Shown: piece by piece, positions 38,338 to 46,944 of the stretch | Position numbering within the stretch: the stretch's first letter is position 1 | Layout: each line of letters opens with the position of its first letter | Source of the DNA: Xanthomarina gelatinilytica | Lineage (GTDB): Bacteria > Bacteroidota > Bacteroidia > Flavobacteriales > Flavobacteriaceae | Assembly (NCBI RefSeq): GCF_000348685.1 | Contig: NZ_ANLA01000019.1 | Coordinates: 1-64,000 of the forward strand | Reading direction: 5' to 3' | DNA: 64,000 nucleotides | Program-made: the position numbers and the translations under genes | The notes under the pieces: generated by a model | The model's input: only the letters and a program-made list of their open reading frames with translations | What the model was told of the DNA's origin: nothing | Databases searched by the model: none

Positions 38338-40245
38338 ATGAGTAATTACCACATCAAACATTTAGAGGAATATTATCAAGTATATAGAAAATCGGTTCGG
38401 GAACCAGAGAACTTTTGGGAAGAAGTCGCCGAAGAACATTTTCTATGGCGTAAAAAATGGAATCACGTATTGCGTTGGGATTTTAACAAGCCCGAAGTAA
38501 GCTGGTTTGAAGGAGCCGAATTGAACATTACAGAAAATTGTATAGATAGGCACCTGGCAACCAGAGGCGACAAAACAGCCATTCTTTTTGAGCCTAACAA
38601 TCCCGAAGAGGGGGCAGAGCACATTAGTTACAGACAACTGTATCATCGGGTGAATAAAATGGCAAACGTGTTAAAGTCAAAAGGCATCCAAAAAGGCGAC
38701 AGGGTTTGTATTTACGTACCCATGATCCCAGAACTGGCCATTGCTGTTTTGGCCTGTGCCAGAATTGGAGCCATACATTCTGTGGTATTTGCCGGCTTTT
38801 CTTCTACTGCTTTGGCAACCCGAATTAACGACAGCGATTGTAAGATGGTCATCACAGCCGACGGTTCCTATCGTGGAGCCAAAACAATAGATTTAAAAGG
38901 CATTGTAGACGATGCCTTGGAACAATGCCCAGGTGTGCAAAACGTTTTGGTAGTAAAACGCATCCATAGCAATATTACCATGAAAACAGGTCGTGATGAA
39001 TGGTTGCAACCTCTTTTGGATGCTGCTTCAGACCAATGTAAGGCCGAAGTGATGAAAGCCGAAGACCCTTTGTTTATTTTATATACCTCTGGATCCACAG
39101 GGCAACCCAAAGGCATGGTGCATACCACGGCAGGTTATATGGTTTTTACGGCCTATACCTTTAAAAATGTCTTTCAGTATCGCGAGAACGATGTGTATTG
39201 GTGTACAGCAGATATTGGCTGGATCACCGGACATAGCTACATTGTTTATGGCCCTTTAACCAATGGTGCCACTTCGCTAATGTTTGAAGGGGTTCCTCAT
39301 TATCCGGATTTTGGACGCTTTTGGGACATCGTGGATAAACACAAAGTGAACCAGTTCTATACGGCTCCTACCGCCATTAGGGCTTTGGCCAAACAAGGGT
39401 CGGAGTTGGTAGACAAATACAATTTAAGCTCTTTAAAAGTCTTGGGTTCTGTAGGGGAACCTATAAACGAAGAGGCTTGGCATTGGTATAACGATAATGT
39501 GGGGAAAAAGAAAAGCCCTTTGGTGGATACCTGGTGGCAAACCGAAACAGGTGGCATCATGATTACGCCCATTCCTTACGTAACCCCTACCAAGCCTACC
39601 TATGCCACCTTACCTTTTATAGGCATCCAACCTGCCTTGATGGATGAAACAGGCCAGGAGCTTAAAGGCAATCAGGTGGAAGGTCGTTTGTGCATAAAAT
39701 TCCCTTGGCCTAGTATGGCACGTACCATTTGGGGAAACCATCAGCGTTATAAGGATACCTATTTTTCGGCTTTCGAAGGTATGTATTTTACGGGAGATGG
39801 TGCCCTAAGGGACGAAGTAGGCTATTACCGAATTACAGGTCGTGTGGACGATGTCATTATTGTGTCGGGTCATAACCTGGGAACAGCACCAATTGAAGAT
39901 GCCATCAATGAGCATCCTGCAGTTTCTGAAAGTGCCATTGTAGGATTCCCTCACGATGTAAAAGGAAATGCACTTTATGGTTATGTAATATTAAAGGATA
40001 CCGGTGAAAGTAGGGATCCAGATAACTTGCGCAAGGAGATCAACCAGATCATTACAGAACATATTGGACCCATAGCTAAATTAGATAAAATTCAGTTTAC
40101 ACAAGGTCTTCCCAAAACAAGAAGTGGAAAGATCATGAGACGTATCTTGCGTAAGATAGCAGAAAAAGACACCTCTAATCTAGGGGATATTAGTACCTTA
40201 TTGAATCCCGAAGTGGTACAGGACATTATGGATCAAGCCTTATAA
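38338..40245 (+). CDS. acs: Acetyl-CoA synthetase
   Basis: Converts acetate, ATP and CoA to acetyl-CoA. It is 635 residues of the ANL adenylating superfamily and complete. An N-terminal region has NFWEEVAEE; the P-loop is YTSGSTGQPKGMVHT near residue 246; then WWQTETGG, the YFTGDGALRD hinge region and the C-terminal SGKIMRRILRK whose lysine is the acetylation-regulated residue in homologues. A bidirectional terminator hairpin follows. Substrate assignment (acetate rather than propionate) rests on overall similarity. Confidence 0.95.
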   Translation: MSNYHIKHLEEYYQVYRKSVREPENFWEEVAEEHFLWRKKWNHVLRWDFNKPEVSWFEGAELNITENCIDRHLATRGDKTAILFEPNNPEEGAEHISYRQLYHRVNKMANVLKSKGIQKGDRVCIYVPMIPELAIAVLACARIGAIHSVVFAGFSSTALATRINDSDCKMVITADGSYRGAKTIDLKGIVDDALEQCPGVQNVLVVKRIHSNITMKTGRDEWLQPLLDAASDQCKAEVMKAEDPLFILYTSGSTGQPKGMVHTTAGYMVFTAYTFKNVFQYRENDVYWCTADIGWITGHSYIVYGPLTNGATSLMFEGVPHYPDFGRFWDIVDKHKVNQFYTAPTAIRALAKQGSELVDKYNLSSLKVLGSVGEPINEEAWHWYNDNVGKKKSPLVDTWWQTETGGIMITPIPYVTPTKPTYATLPFIGIQPALMDETGQELKGNQVEGRLCIKFPWPSMARTIWGNHQRYKDTYFSAFEGMYFTGDGALRDEVGYYRITGRVDDVIIVSGHNLGTAPIEDAINEHPAVSESAIVGFPHDVKGNALYGYVILKDTGESRDPDNLRKEINQIITEHIGPIAKLDKIQFTQGLPKTRSGKIMRRILRKIAEKDTSNLGDISTLLNPEVVQDIMDQAL

Positions 40246-40301
40246 GGTATCTAACACCAGATGTAGCTGTCTGTTTTTAGGTGAATAGCATGCATCATAT
40301 T

Positions 40302-40370
40302 AAAAAGACTCCCTGAAAACGTGCAATGCTAGATAAAATGTACCCATCGCGTTTCAGAAAGTCTTTTTTA
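40302..40370. terminator. Bidirectional terminator between acs and the doxDA-like gene
   Basis: Outer arms AAAAAGACT and AGTCTTTTT with inner CTGAAA/TTTCAG, an A run on the left and a T run on the right, so it can serve both convergent genes. Confidence 0.75.
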
Positions 40371-40389
40371 ATTTAAGGTTGTTTGTCTA

Positions 40390-41409
40390 CTAAGGTTTTA
40401 CAATGTCATGCTCCCAAAATGCGCCACTTATGTCGGTGAGCCTCAAGGTATAGCTTCCTTTGTTTAAGTGGGTCAGGTTGTCACTTTCCAAATGCAGCTT
40501 AGCCTTGGCGCCCAAAGGAACTACCAAACTATGTGTTCCTGGTTTTATTTTAGCAACATAATAATTATCAATACTCTTCTTATTTAGTTGCGCTAAGTCT
40601 TCTTGTGCATATTTCAAAACGGATTTATTGTTTTTATCAACTAACTCAATTGCTATAACCCAAGACCCATAAACATCAACGCCTTCGGTTCTATACACAT
40701 CAAACGAAAGTGTTGAATTTTCAATTTTTCCTTCCGTAATTTCCAGTTTCGGTTTTACGGACTTATTGTGAAGTGTGCCCCAAACACCACCGTGAAATAC
40801 CTGATTGGTCATTAAGGTCATCCCAAGAATGAATATGGACCCTATTAATACTACACTAGGAAAAATACTGTCCTTAATGGGAATGACGCCAGAACCAAGC
40901 CAAGCAAACCATTTCTTTTTGGTTATTGAAACATTAGTTTTAATCAAGTAATTGTCCAACGAATATTTTCCACTTCCTGTTAAGAATAGAACAAAACCTG
41001 TAGCTATTCCTAAAATCCCTATTTGCCATTCGTCAAGACACGTTGTGCCAATCCAGCCCGAGCCTAAAAGGATGCCCATTGCCAATCCAAACACGCCAAT
41101 GCTCATCATTCGGGTAAACAAACCGAACATAATTAATAAGCCTACAAGACCTTCAACTATTGTAAAAATTACCATATTGATCCAAAGCATATCGGGGTTC
41201 TCTACTAAATATTGAATCATGGGTTTTATACCTAAGGCATTGGGTAAAAATGCATTGAATTTTTCTCCAATATACCCAGCTCCTTCCGGGTCAAGTTTAT
41301 TTTCCAAGGCTACACGTCTCCAAAAGGCCGAAAAGTAAGTCCAACCTACTACAAGTCTTAGTGCTAAGGCCAACAGGCCCGAATCGTTCTTTATATGTAT
41401 GTCTTTCAT
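40390..41409 (-). CDS. DoxDA-type thiosulfate:quinone oxidoreductase
   Basis: A 339-residue membrane protein joining both domains known in archaeal thiosulfate:quinone oxidoreductase. The N-terminal DoxD part (about 1-175) has four to five helices and LALRLVVGWTYFSAFWRRV. One helix near 190-215 follows. The extracytoplasmic DoxA part (about 220-339) includes YRTEGVDVYGSWVIAIELVD and GTHSLVVPLGAKAKL. DoxDA would oxidise thiosulfate to tetrathionate and pass electrons to quinone. In Bacteroidota such fusions are annotated by similarity only. Downstream of DsrE-like and DoxX-like genes, consistent with sulfur chemistry. Confidence 0.82.
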   Translation of the reverse strand: MKDIHIKNDSGLLALALRLVVGWTYFSAFWRRVALENKLDPEGAGYIGEKFNAFLPNALGIKPMIQYLVENPDMLWINMVIFTIVEGLVGLLIMFGLFTRMMSIGVFGLAMGILLGSGWIGTTCLDEWQIGILGIATGFVLFLTGSGKYSLDNYLIKTNVSITKKKWFAWLGSGVIPIKDSIFPSVVLIGSIFILGMTLMTNQVFHGGVWGTLHNKSVKPKLEITEGKIENSTLSFDVYRTEGVDVYGSWVIAIELVDKNNKSVLKYAQEDLAQLNKKSIDNYYVAKIKPGTHSLVVPLGAKAKLHLESDNLTHLNKGSYTLRLTDISGAFWEHDIVKP

Positions 41410-41419
41410 TTTTTGCTGT

Positions 41420-41836
41420 TTAAATAGTTATAGTGATAAACCCTTTTTTGGTAAGTTGAAACCCATCCAGAATACCATTTTCAGTTACTTCCATGGTTTT
41501 AGGGATGTCTTTGGGGTCTATTTCAAACTTTTTTAACGACAGTCCACATACAAAGACTTTCAGGTTCTGTTCTTTTGCTTGTTTAGCGAGCGAAAGAAAG
41601 TCATTGTCTTTTATAATCCCTTGAACGGTTTTGCCACAAAAAATCACATAGAACTCACCGTAATCATTGCCATCTTGCTTTGCAAGTTCGGCTGCTGTCT
41701 GCATGACGGGTTTAAGCTGTTGTACGTTCTTTGAAAGCACCAAATAATTATTCTTTTCATGGTGAATGGTTTGTGCTTGGGTAGTTCCTATTCCCAATAG
41801 GACCAATAACATTGTGATGATTGATATATTTTTCAT
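41420..41836 (-). CDS. Exported DsrE-like protein
   Basis: A 138-residue protein with a signal peptide (1-21, ending GTTQAQ) and a single DsrE/DsrF-like domain (about 30-138). The cysteine in FYVIFCGKTVQGI (near residue 68) and in KVFVCGLSLKKF (near 97) lie where DsrE-type proteins have functional residues. Periplasmic members of this family are of unknown role; sulfur carrier or sulfide handling is a guess supported by the adjoining DoxDA gene. It overlaps the DoxX gene upstream by 4 bases and lies 10 bases before doxDA. Confidence 0.78.
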   Translation of the reverse strand: MKNISIITMLLVLLGIGTTQAQTIHHEKNNYLVLSKNVQQLKPVMQTAAELAKQDGNDYGEFYVIFCGKTVQGIIKDNDFLSLAKQAKEQNLKVFVCGLSLKKFEIDPKDIPKTMEVTENGILDGFQLTKKGFITITI

Positions 41837-42243
41837 TGTTTTTTTAATTTTATGTTTGAATTTAGAGTGAAAAAAATAAGACCTCCCAGAATGGCGATAT
41901 TCTTAAACAAAGGTCCTAAAGTGGCCGTTTGACCAACTTGTATAGTCAATGTGATAGGTATTAAAACGGCCATTAAAATGATTGCCGAAATTCTTGTTTT
42001 AAAGCCTACTAATAAGGCTATCCCAGCAAGTAGCATAGCCATGACTGAAAGTATCACTGCAATTTCAGCTGTTCCTAATACATGGGCAATAAAACCAAAA
42101 TTAGCGGCTTCTATTCGTTTGACTGTTTGCTCCAGTTTAAAAAAGTGACTTGTACTTGCCACAATAAAAATTAAACTTAGCATCATGCGAAGTATCACTA
42201 CAGACCTGTAGCTCACTTCAAGGGTTTTTTCTTGTAGTTTCAT
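41833..42243 (-). CDS. DoxX-like small membrane protein
   Basis: A 136-residue inner-membrane protein with four helices (about 15-35, 55-78, 82-100, 108-128). The HFFKLEQTVKRIEAANFGF loop and GIALLVGFKTRISAIILMAV match the DoxX/SURF4-like family, whose members are tied to quinone or thiol redox chemistry. First of three overlapping or closely spaced minus-strand genes with the DsrE-like and DoxDA genes. Confidence 0.78.
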   Translation of the reverse strand: MKLQEKTLEVSYRSVVILRMMLSLIFIVASTSHFFKLEQTVKRIEAANFGFIAHVLGTAEIAVILSVMAMLLAGIALLVGFKTRISAIILMAVLIPITLTIQVGQTATLGPLFKNIAILGGLIFFTLNSNIKLKKQ

Positions 42244-42307
42244 TGTTATAAGTAATTGATTCTTAAATACAGTTGAATAACTGTTTCGTTTTATAAGAAA
42301 TAATCAA

Positions 42308-42685
42308 TTAAGAATAGACCAGGATGCTCTGATATAGAATGTAAAGAGGTGTGGAAGGAATCGGTTTAGATGTACTGATTCGAATAGCATTTGTAGCTTT
42401 TGACTGAATTGGGGAATGAAAAGCGTATAACTTCTCATTAAAAAAAATGTCAACTGTTTTTGTAACGGGTGTTGAAGACGCATGCTTAATTTCGGCAACA
42501 TCAAAAGCCACACAACTTGTTGTGGAAACAGTGGTTTGACTCTTATTTAAAACCGTGGTTTGTGGCAAGCCTACTTGTGCCTGGATAACATTCCTTATTT
42601 TGCAAGGAGACAGCAATAAGAGGCAAGCCAATCCAAAAACGGACAGTATAAGTTTTAGGTTTTTTGTTTCCAATCTGGCTTTCAT
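42308..42685 (-). CDS. Small membrane-anchored protein of unknown function
   Basis: A 125-residue protein with one hydrophobic segment (about 9-26) ending in LLSPCKIRNVIQ, a second cysteine near residue 58 and a C-terminal PLYILYQSILVYS. I do not recognise a characterised family. The start at 42685 is chosen because a TATTTTTG -7 box (42691-42698) is only 6 bases upstream; the frame stays open to 42832 but that extension would contain the promoter. It lies 64 bases upstream of the DoxX-like gene, same strand, and may be the first gene of the sulfur-redox cluster. Confidence 0.6.
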   Translation of the reverse strand: MKARLETKNLKLILSVFGLACLLLLSPCKIRNVIQAQVGLPQTTVLNKSQTTVSTTSCVAFDVAEIKHASSTPVTKTVDIFFNEKLYAFHSPIQSKATNAIRISTSKPIPSTPLYILYQSILVYS

Positions 42686-42690
42686 AGCTA

Positions 42691-42698
42691 CAAAAATA
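42691..42698 (-). promoter_or_regulatory. -7 promoter box, 6 bases before a start codon
   Basis: TATTTTTG on the minus strand. Upstream, GGATATT (42713-42719) and AATATCC (42734-42740) form an inverted repeat in the place expected for -33 or an operator. Confidence 0.5.
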
Positions 42699-42890
42699 GG
42701 ATTTATACCATAGGATATTGTTATAGTTTTCTTAATATCCCATCGGTGTTTTTTAAAAGAACAACTTAGCTGTTTATTATGGCTTTGGGTTGATAAGTTG
42801 GTAATGCACAGGAACAAAGTAAACACCTGCATTCCTTTGGGTTAGGCATTAAAATAAGCATTTTTTATTTACATAGATGTGGGTAGGTTT

Positions 42891-43301
42891 TTATAGGTTT
42901 AATTTGTCCTTAACAATTTTTTCAAGTTCATTTTGTTTGAATTCAAACCATAGGTTCCTAAAATCAGAGGTTTCGATAGAATACTTGAAGTTTTGAAAGG
43001 GTTTTTTTATTGTGTAAAGCCTTTTCTCAATCCAACTTCAATTGATTTTCGAGTATTTGGTTAACAAACCTTTCCATGATTTTAAACGACTCAAAACCCT
43101 CTAGAAACTCAACTTTTATATAATCAGATTTGTTTTTAGATATTTTTGTAAATCAGCTTTAAAAGCTTTTTGAAACTCTTCTTCGTCCGCTATCAGTGAG
43201 AAATTCGGAATACTTAAAATTTCATCGGTTTTAGGGTTGAAATAAGAATCTAATCCACAATTCAGATTCTGGGCTATTTCTTTAGTTATTTTTGTCTCCA
43301 T
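42891..43301 (-). pseudogene. Frameshifted UPF0158-family gene
   Basis: Three minus-strand segments in different frames read as one UPF0158-like protein: METKITKEIAQNLNCGLDSY with its continuation to KADLQKYLK (43301 to about 43140); SDYIKVEFLEGFESFKIMER and on to a TGA near 43030; and KPFQNFKYSIETSDFRNLWF followed by EFKQNELEKIVKDKLNL (about 43000 to the TAA at 42891). Each piece matches the family order I remember, about 136 residues in all. At least two indels break it. Upstream sits an 11-bp tandem repeat that touches the ATG. Confidence 0.75.
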
Positions 43302-43341
43302 AGATACTCCATAGATACTCCATAGATACTCCATGGATAGT
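43298..43341 (-). repeat. 11-bp tandem repeat at the start of the UPF0158 pseudogene
   Basis: Three perfect plus-strand units CCATAGATACT (43298-43330) and a fourth diverged one CCATGGATAGT (43331-43341). On the minus strand it reads AGTATCTATGG, echoing the TATGG core of the array at 36365-36441. Confidence 0.85.
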
Positions 43342-43523
43342 GTATGAGAGCCAGCGTTTTTTCTTACAAATTAGTTGTGGCTTTAATAAAACATGAGATT
43401 TTTTATAGATTCAAGTATTTCAACTTAAAAATATTACACTTTATCGATTTATCTGAATTAACACTTCGTTAACTAAATATTATCAATATTTTTAGAATCT
43501 AATCAATAAATTAATTAATTAAT

Positions 43524-45854
43524 ATGAAAAAAATTACGTTTTTATTAGTTGCCATGCTAGCCTTTTGTTGGCAAGGGCATGCGCAAGTTTTAACTGAAGG
43601 TTTTGAATCTGGAGCTATTCCAACTGGATGGTCTCTAGAATACGTATCAGGTACTTTTGACTGGACGTATGTTGCACAAAATGGAAATGCTTCCATTACT
43701 CCAAGAACAGGGGCTTACATGGCAGAATTTAGAAATGGTACTAGTGGAAGTGCAACGAAGCTAGTGACATCTGCTTTAGATCTAACCACTTTATCTAATC
43801 CACAACTAACATTCTATTACGCAAATGTTAATTGGTTTGGAGATATAGATGAATTAAGAGTGTATTATAAATCTAGTGCTGGTGGAACATGGACTCAAAT
43901 AGGTATAGATTATACTGCTGAGCAGACTGCTTGGACAGAAGTAAAATTAATTTTACCAAATCCTTCAAACGATTATTACATTGCATTTGAGGGTACATCT
44001 AATTGGGCTAGAGGGTTAAATCTTGATGATGTTTTAGTTGATGAAGGTCCAACATGTCTTCCACCATCTGCAATTACAGCTACTACTGTAACAGCCACTA
44101 CGGCCGATTTAGAATGGACGGCTGGTGCAAGTGGAGAAACCGCATGGAATCTAGAATGGAAAGCAGGTGCCGATTTTACACCTGGTAATGGGGAAGCAGA
44201 TGGTACAGATGCTGTAACAGATGGAACACCAGATTACAATGCTATTAACCTAACACCTAATACAACCTATTATGTGCATTACCAAGCCGATTGTGGTGGC
44301 GGCGATACCAGTGCATGGGCTGGTGCTTTTGTGTTTACCACTGAATGTGTTGCTTATACACCAGATTATACAGCAGATATGTCTACTAATGCGCCAGATT
44401 GCTGGAAAGAAGCGGATAATGGAGACCCAACGACTGGACCTACTGAATTAGGTTCTGGTTTATGGTATGCATCTAACCATAATGGTACACCAAGTAATGC
44501 AATAAACATTTGGTCGGATTATAAAAGTGACTGGCTTATTTCTCCAATTATCGATTTATCTTCTGCAGCGCCTAGTGAATTAAAGGTTTATGTAGCTTTA
44601 ACAGAAGGTGGGACTAGTGGTTCAGGAGCCGATTTAGGGTCGGATGATGAAGTAGCATTATTAATGACAACCGATGGAGGAGCAACATGGACGACTATGC
44701 AATCTTGGACTCAAGGAAATGTACCAACCGATGTCGGGGAAGAAATAACCTACGATTTAACAGCACAAACAGGACAAGTTCAGTTTGCATTTTGGGGCTC
44801 TGAAGGTACTGTAGATGATTCTGAAGATGTGTACTTTCATGTAAGTACGTTTGTGGTAAGAGAGATTCCTGCTTGTTCAGACGTTTCAGATATTACTATA
44901 GATGGGTTAACAGGGACATCAGTTGATTTTTCTTGGACACAAGAAGATGGTTCAACAACCGATTGGGAATATGTCGTTCAAACAGCAGATTTAGATACGC
45001 CTACAGGTTCTGGTACGGCAGTAAGCGGGACGCCATCTGCTCAAGATGCCACATTAATGGCTGATACATTTTACGAAATATATGTAAGATCTTATTGTGG
45101 TGGCTCCGATTATGGTGCTTGGATTGGTCCTATTGAATTTTTCACAGGTCCTTGTGTGCCTTCGGGAACAAGTGCTTTAAGCTATATTGATGTATTTACT
45201 ACCTCGGGTGCTGCAGGTACGAATATAGATAACTCATCTTCAGGTTTTGCTACCGACAACTATGGGAATTATTTTAGTACGCATTATGTAGAACTTGCAT
45301 CTGATCAGAATTTTGACTTTAGTGTTGGAATTGTGGGAGGTACTGTAGGTGCTGCTATTTGGATTGATTGGAATAACGATTTTGTGTTTGATCTGTCTGA
45401 AGTGGTTTACTCTACTACCGGTTATGGTAGTGGACCGTTTACAGGTACAATTACTGTTCCTAATGGTACTGCAAATGGAGATTATAGAATGCGTGTTTTA
45501 ATAGATTATTATGATAGCAATCCAGGGGATGATGATGCTTGTTCATTTGGCTCTTCTGGAAGAGGAGAAGCTGAAGATTATAAGATTACAGTTGACAACT
45601 CGTTATCTGTTGCAAATCTTGAAATATCTCAATTTACCTATTTCCCAAATCCAGTTAACAATACACTATCTTTAAGAGGTGTAAAAGACATTCAAAATGT
45701 AGCTGTTTATAACATGTTAGGTCAAGAAGTACTGCGTACGGCTCCTAACTCGGTGAATAGCGATGTGGATATGTCTGGACTTCAATCAGGAACTTACTTT
45801 GTAAAAGTGATGATTGAAAACACAACCAAAACCATAAAAGTGGTTAAGAAGTAA
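43524..45854 (+). CDS. Large secreted T9SS adhesin-like protein
   Basis: A 776-residue exported protein. A signal peptide (1-21, ending GHAQ) is followed by a choice-of-anchor-J/MAM-like domain (about 24-178: EGFESGAIPTGWSLE to LNLDDVLVDE), a fibronectin III domain (about 180-275), a second anchor-J-like domain (about 280-450), another fibronectin III (about 455-545), a GEVED domain (about 590-695, GSSGRGEAEDYKI) and a type A T9SS sorting domain (about 705-776, FTYFPNPVNNTLSL). It is likely surface-exposed or secreted and binds carbohydrate or protein. No catalytic domain is seen. A strong hairpin terminator follows. Confidence 0.88.
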   Translation: MKKITFLLVAMLAFCWQGHAQVLTEGFESGAIPTGWSLEYVSGTFDWTYVAQNGNASITPRTGAYMAEFRNGTSGSATKLVTSALDLTTLSNPQLTFYYANVNWFGDIDELRVYYKSSAGGTWTQIGIDYTAEQTAWTEVKLILPNPSNDYYIAFEGTSNWARGLNLDDVLVDEGPTCLPPSAITATTVTATTADLEWTAGASGETAWNLEWKAGADFTPGNGEADGTDAVTDGTPDYNAINLTPNTTYYVHYQADCGGGDTSAWAGAFVFTTECVAYTPDYTADMSTNAPDCWKEADNGDPTTGPTELGSGLWYASNHNGTPSNAINIWSDYKSDWLISPIIDLSSAAPSELKVYVALTEGGTSGSGADLGSDDEVALLMTTDGGATWTTMQSWTQGNVPTDVGEEITYDLTAQTGQVQFAFWGSEGTVDDSEDVYFHVSTFVVREIPACSDVSDITIDGLTGTSVDFSWTQEDGSTTDWEYVVQTADLDTPTGSGTAVSGTPSAQDATLMADTFYEIYVRSYCGGSDYGAWIGPIEFFTGPCVPSGTSALSYIDVFTTSGAAGTNIDNSSSGFATDNYGNYFSTHYVELASDQNFDFSVGIVGGTVGAAIWIDWNNDFVFDLSEVVYSTTGYGSGPFTGTITVPNGTANGDYRMRVLIDYYDSNPGDDDACSFGSSGRGEAEDYKITVDNSLSVANLEISQFTYFPNPVNNTLSLRGVKDIQNVAVYNMLGQEVLRTAPNSVNSDVDMSGLQSGTYFVKVMIENTTKTIKVVKK

Positions 45855-45880
45855 GTTTGTAATTTTTTAATATAATTTTA

Positions 45881-45906
45881 AAAAGCCACTCAAACGAGTG
45901 GCTTTT
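45881..45906 (+). terminator. Intrinsic terminator of the T9SS adhesin-like gene
   Basis: Perfect 11-bp arms AAAAGCCACTC and GAGTGGCTTTT with a 4-base loop, followed by ATTTTTTGG. Confidence 0.85.
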
Positions 45907-45921
45907 ATTTTTTGGTTTAGC

Positions 45922-45929
45922 TACATTTG
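45922..45929 (+). promoter_or_regulatory. -7 promoter box for the glycosyltransferase operon
   Basis: TACATTTG ends 5 bases before the ATG at 45934. Confidence 0.55.
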
Positions 45930-45933
45930 TTAT

Positions 45934-46944
45934 ATGCAATTACAGTTTTCATTTATCATACCTGTATTTAATCGTCCAGACGAAATAGAAGAGCTATTAA
46001 CAAGTTTTACAAAACTTGAAACAGCTTTAAATTTTGAAATCGTGATAGTGGAAGATGGATCTGACATAACTTCTGAAAGTGTTGTAAGTGTATTTAAAGA
46101 CAAACTGGACATGGCTTATTTTTTTAAGGAAAACACAGGTCCAGGAGATTCCAGAAATTATGGAATGAGCCGAGCCAAAGGCAATTATTTCATTATCCTG
46201 GATAGCGATTGTATTTTACCTCCTCAATATTTGAATGAAGTTCAAACTAGTTTGGAACAAGATTTTGTGCATTGTTTTGGAGGGCCAGATGCTTCGCATA
46301 ATTCTTTTTCCAACATTCAAAAAGCGATAAATTTTTCAATGACGTCTTTTTTGACCACAGGAGGCATTAGGGGAAACAAAACCAGTGTCAATACCTTTCA
46401 GCCTAGGAGTTTTAATATGGGACTTTCAAAAGAAGCTTTTGTCACATCAAAAGGATTTGGTGAAATTCATCCAGGCGAAGACCCAGATTTGTCCATTAGA
46501 CTATGGAATTTAGGGTATAAAACAAAATTAATTCCAAAAGCTTTTGTTTATCATAAACGTAGAATTTCCTGGTCTAAATTTTACAAACAAGTCCATAAGT
46601 TTGGTTTGGTAAGACCTATCTTGAACCATTGGCATCCTAAAACAAAAAAAATAACCTATTGGTTTCCTTCCCTTTTTTTAATGGGATTTGTGTTTAGCGT
46701 CCTTTTGTGGTATTTTCTGGCTATTAAAATTTTTATGATTTTCTATATCATTTACTTTATAATGGCTTTTATATTAGCGTTAATTAAAACCAGACAACTG
46801 TATATTGCAGTATTGGCAATGGTGGCCATAGCGATTCAATTTTATGGGTATGGTTTAGGGTTTTTAAAAGCCAATATTTTAATAAACATCCTGAAAAAGG
46901 AACCAGAAAAACAATTTCCGGAGTTATTTTTTAAAAAATCATGA
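45934..46944 (+). CDS. Family 2 glycosyltransferase, membrane-bound
   Basis: A 336-residue GT-A transferase. N-terminal FSFIIPVFNRPDEIEELL, then VIVEDGSD and the DXD-type motif ILDSDCILPP near residue 87. The acidic GEIHPGEDPDLSIRLW region is the usual acceptor-side motif. Two or three C-terminal helices (about 245-315) anchor it in the inner membrane. Sugar and acceptor unknown. I chose the ATG at 45934 because a -7 box at 45922-45929 covers the possible upstream extension from 45898. Its end overlaps the YbbR gene by 4 bases. Confidence 0.88.
   Translation: MQLQFSFIIPVFNRPDEIEELLTSFTKLETALNFEIVIVEDGSDITSESVVSVFKDKLDMAYFFKENTGPGDSRNYGMSRAKGNYFIILDSDCILPPQYLNEVQTSLEQDFVHCFGGPDASHNSFSNIQKAINFSMTSFLTTGGIRGNKTSVNTFQPRSFNMGLSKEAFVTSKGFGEIHPGEDPDLSIRLWNLGYKTKLIPKAFVYHKRRISWSKFYKQVHKFGLVRPILNHWHPKTKKITYWFPSLFLMGFVFSVLLWYFLAIKIFMIFYIIYFIMAFILALIKTRQLYIAVLAMVAIAIQFYGYGLGFLKANILINILKKEPEKQFPELFFKKS

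Noticed and set aside
42686-42832. N-terminal extension of the small membrane protein to 42832
   Set aside because: The extension contains the -7 box and inverted repeat and shows no protein-like conservation pattern.
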